This document shows positions 13,731 to 13,964 of a DNA stretch of 13,964 bases, piece by piece. Source of the DNA: Oscillospiraceae bacterium UBA6370 (GTDB lineage: Bacteria > Bacillota > Clostridia > Oscillospirales > Oscillospiraceae). Both the position numbers and the translations under genes were made by a program. Position 1 is the stretch's first letter; every line of letters begins with the position of its first letter. The stretch covers positions 1-13,964 of the forward strand of contig DJRC01000093.1 of assembly GCA_002437735.1 (NCBI GenBank), read 5' to 3'. The notes below the pieces were generated by a model. The model made no database searches, had not been told where the DNA came from, and was given only the letters and a program-made list of their open reading frames with translations.

Positions 13731-13964
13731 TTACTGTTCAATTTGCTCCATGACGTAGGCTTCGACTACGTCACCCTCCTTGATGTCGTTGAACTTCTCG
13801 AAGTTCAAGCCGCACTCGTAACCGGAGGCAACCTCCTTGACGGCGTCCTTAAAGCGCTGGAGGGAGGCGAGATGGCCCTCGTGAATAACGATGCCGTCAC
13901 GCACGATGCGCGCCTCGCAGGAGCGCTGGATCTTGCCGTCGGTGACGTAGCAGCCGGCGACGGT
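13731..13964 (-). CDS. infB: Translation initiation factor IF-2, C-terminal part (cut by window end)
   Basis: The last 77 residues and stop of IF-2 (78 codons), open at the right edge of the window. The translation includes VAGCYVTDGKIQRSCEARIV, then GHLASLQRFKDAVKEVASG and YECGLNFEKFNDIKEGDVVE, ending AYVMEQIEQ. These are the hallmarks of domain C2, which binds the formyl-methionine end of initiator tRNA. The GTPase part is outside the window. The gap of 60 bases to rbfA contains the rbfA ribosome binding site and no terminator, so this is the nusA-infB operon continuing downstream. Confidence 0.97.
   Translation of the reverse strand, partial: TVAGCYVTDGKIQRSCEARIVRDGIVIHEGHLASLQRFKDAVKEVASGYECGLNFEKFNDIKEGDVVEAYVMEQIEQ

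Noticed and set aside
1..13964. Mobile element, CRISPR array or defence island
   Set aside because: No spaced direct repeats, transposase or integrase motifs, tRNA attachment site, or nuclease/helicase cluster were seen on either strand.

Overview
The window is GC-rich DNA (clearly above 60% by eye, not computed) with strong AGGAGG-type ribosome binding sites, a spoIIE homologue and the Bacillota order infB-rbfA-nrnA-truB-ribF. This suggests an endospore-forming clostridium with high GC, most likely of the gut Oscillospiraceae/Ruminococcaceae type. The assignment is an inference; there is no rRNA or tRNA in the window.

Layout. (1) 1-2245, minus strand: an operon of a geranylgeranyl-reductase-like flavoprotein, pseudouridine kinase (psuK) and pseudouridine-5'-phosphate glycosidase (psuG, cut by the window start). 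Two good sigma-A-type promoters and a perfect 17-bp palindrome lie upstream. (2) 2462-5264, plus strand: a lipoprotein of unknown function with its own terminator, then a Na+/phosphate cotransporter with a C-terminal PhoU-like domain and a strong terminator. (3) 5313-6201, minus strand: a TetR-family and an HxlR-family regulator encoded in tandem with one base between them. They are divergent from (4) 6470-7852, plus strand, a radical SAM/SPASM protein. The 268-bp divergent region holds a TATAAT promoter overlapped by direct and inverted repeats. (5) 7958-10349, minus strand: a 90-residue tail-anchored protein of unknown function downstream of spoIIE. (6) 10481-13964, minus strand: ribF, truB, nrnA, rbfA and the 3' end of infB, the distal half of the nusA-infB translation operon, closed by a terminator after ribF.

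How the parts work together. psuK and psuG form a complete route from pseudouridine to uracil plus ribose 5-phosphate; the flavoprotein two bases upstream of psuK is an unexplained partner. The infB operon supplies translation initiation (IF-2), 30S maturation (RbfA), tRNA pseudouridine-55 formation (TruB), nano-RNA/pAp turnover (NrnA) and FMN/FAD synthesis (RibF). SpoIIE is the sporulation phosphatase that activates sigma-F. The HxlR/TetR pair probably controls itself and perhaps the divergent radical SAM gene.

I see no CRISPR array, insertion sequence, prophage or toxin-antitoxin pair. Most of the window is ordinary core-genome content. The less ordinary parts are the two regulatory regions at 2246-2461 and 6202-6469, the flavoprotein-psuK-psuG operon, and the radical SAM protein with no obvious substrate. 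No intergenic stretch exceeds 300 bases.
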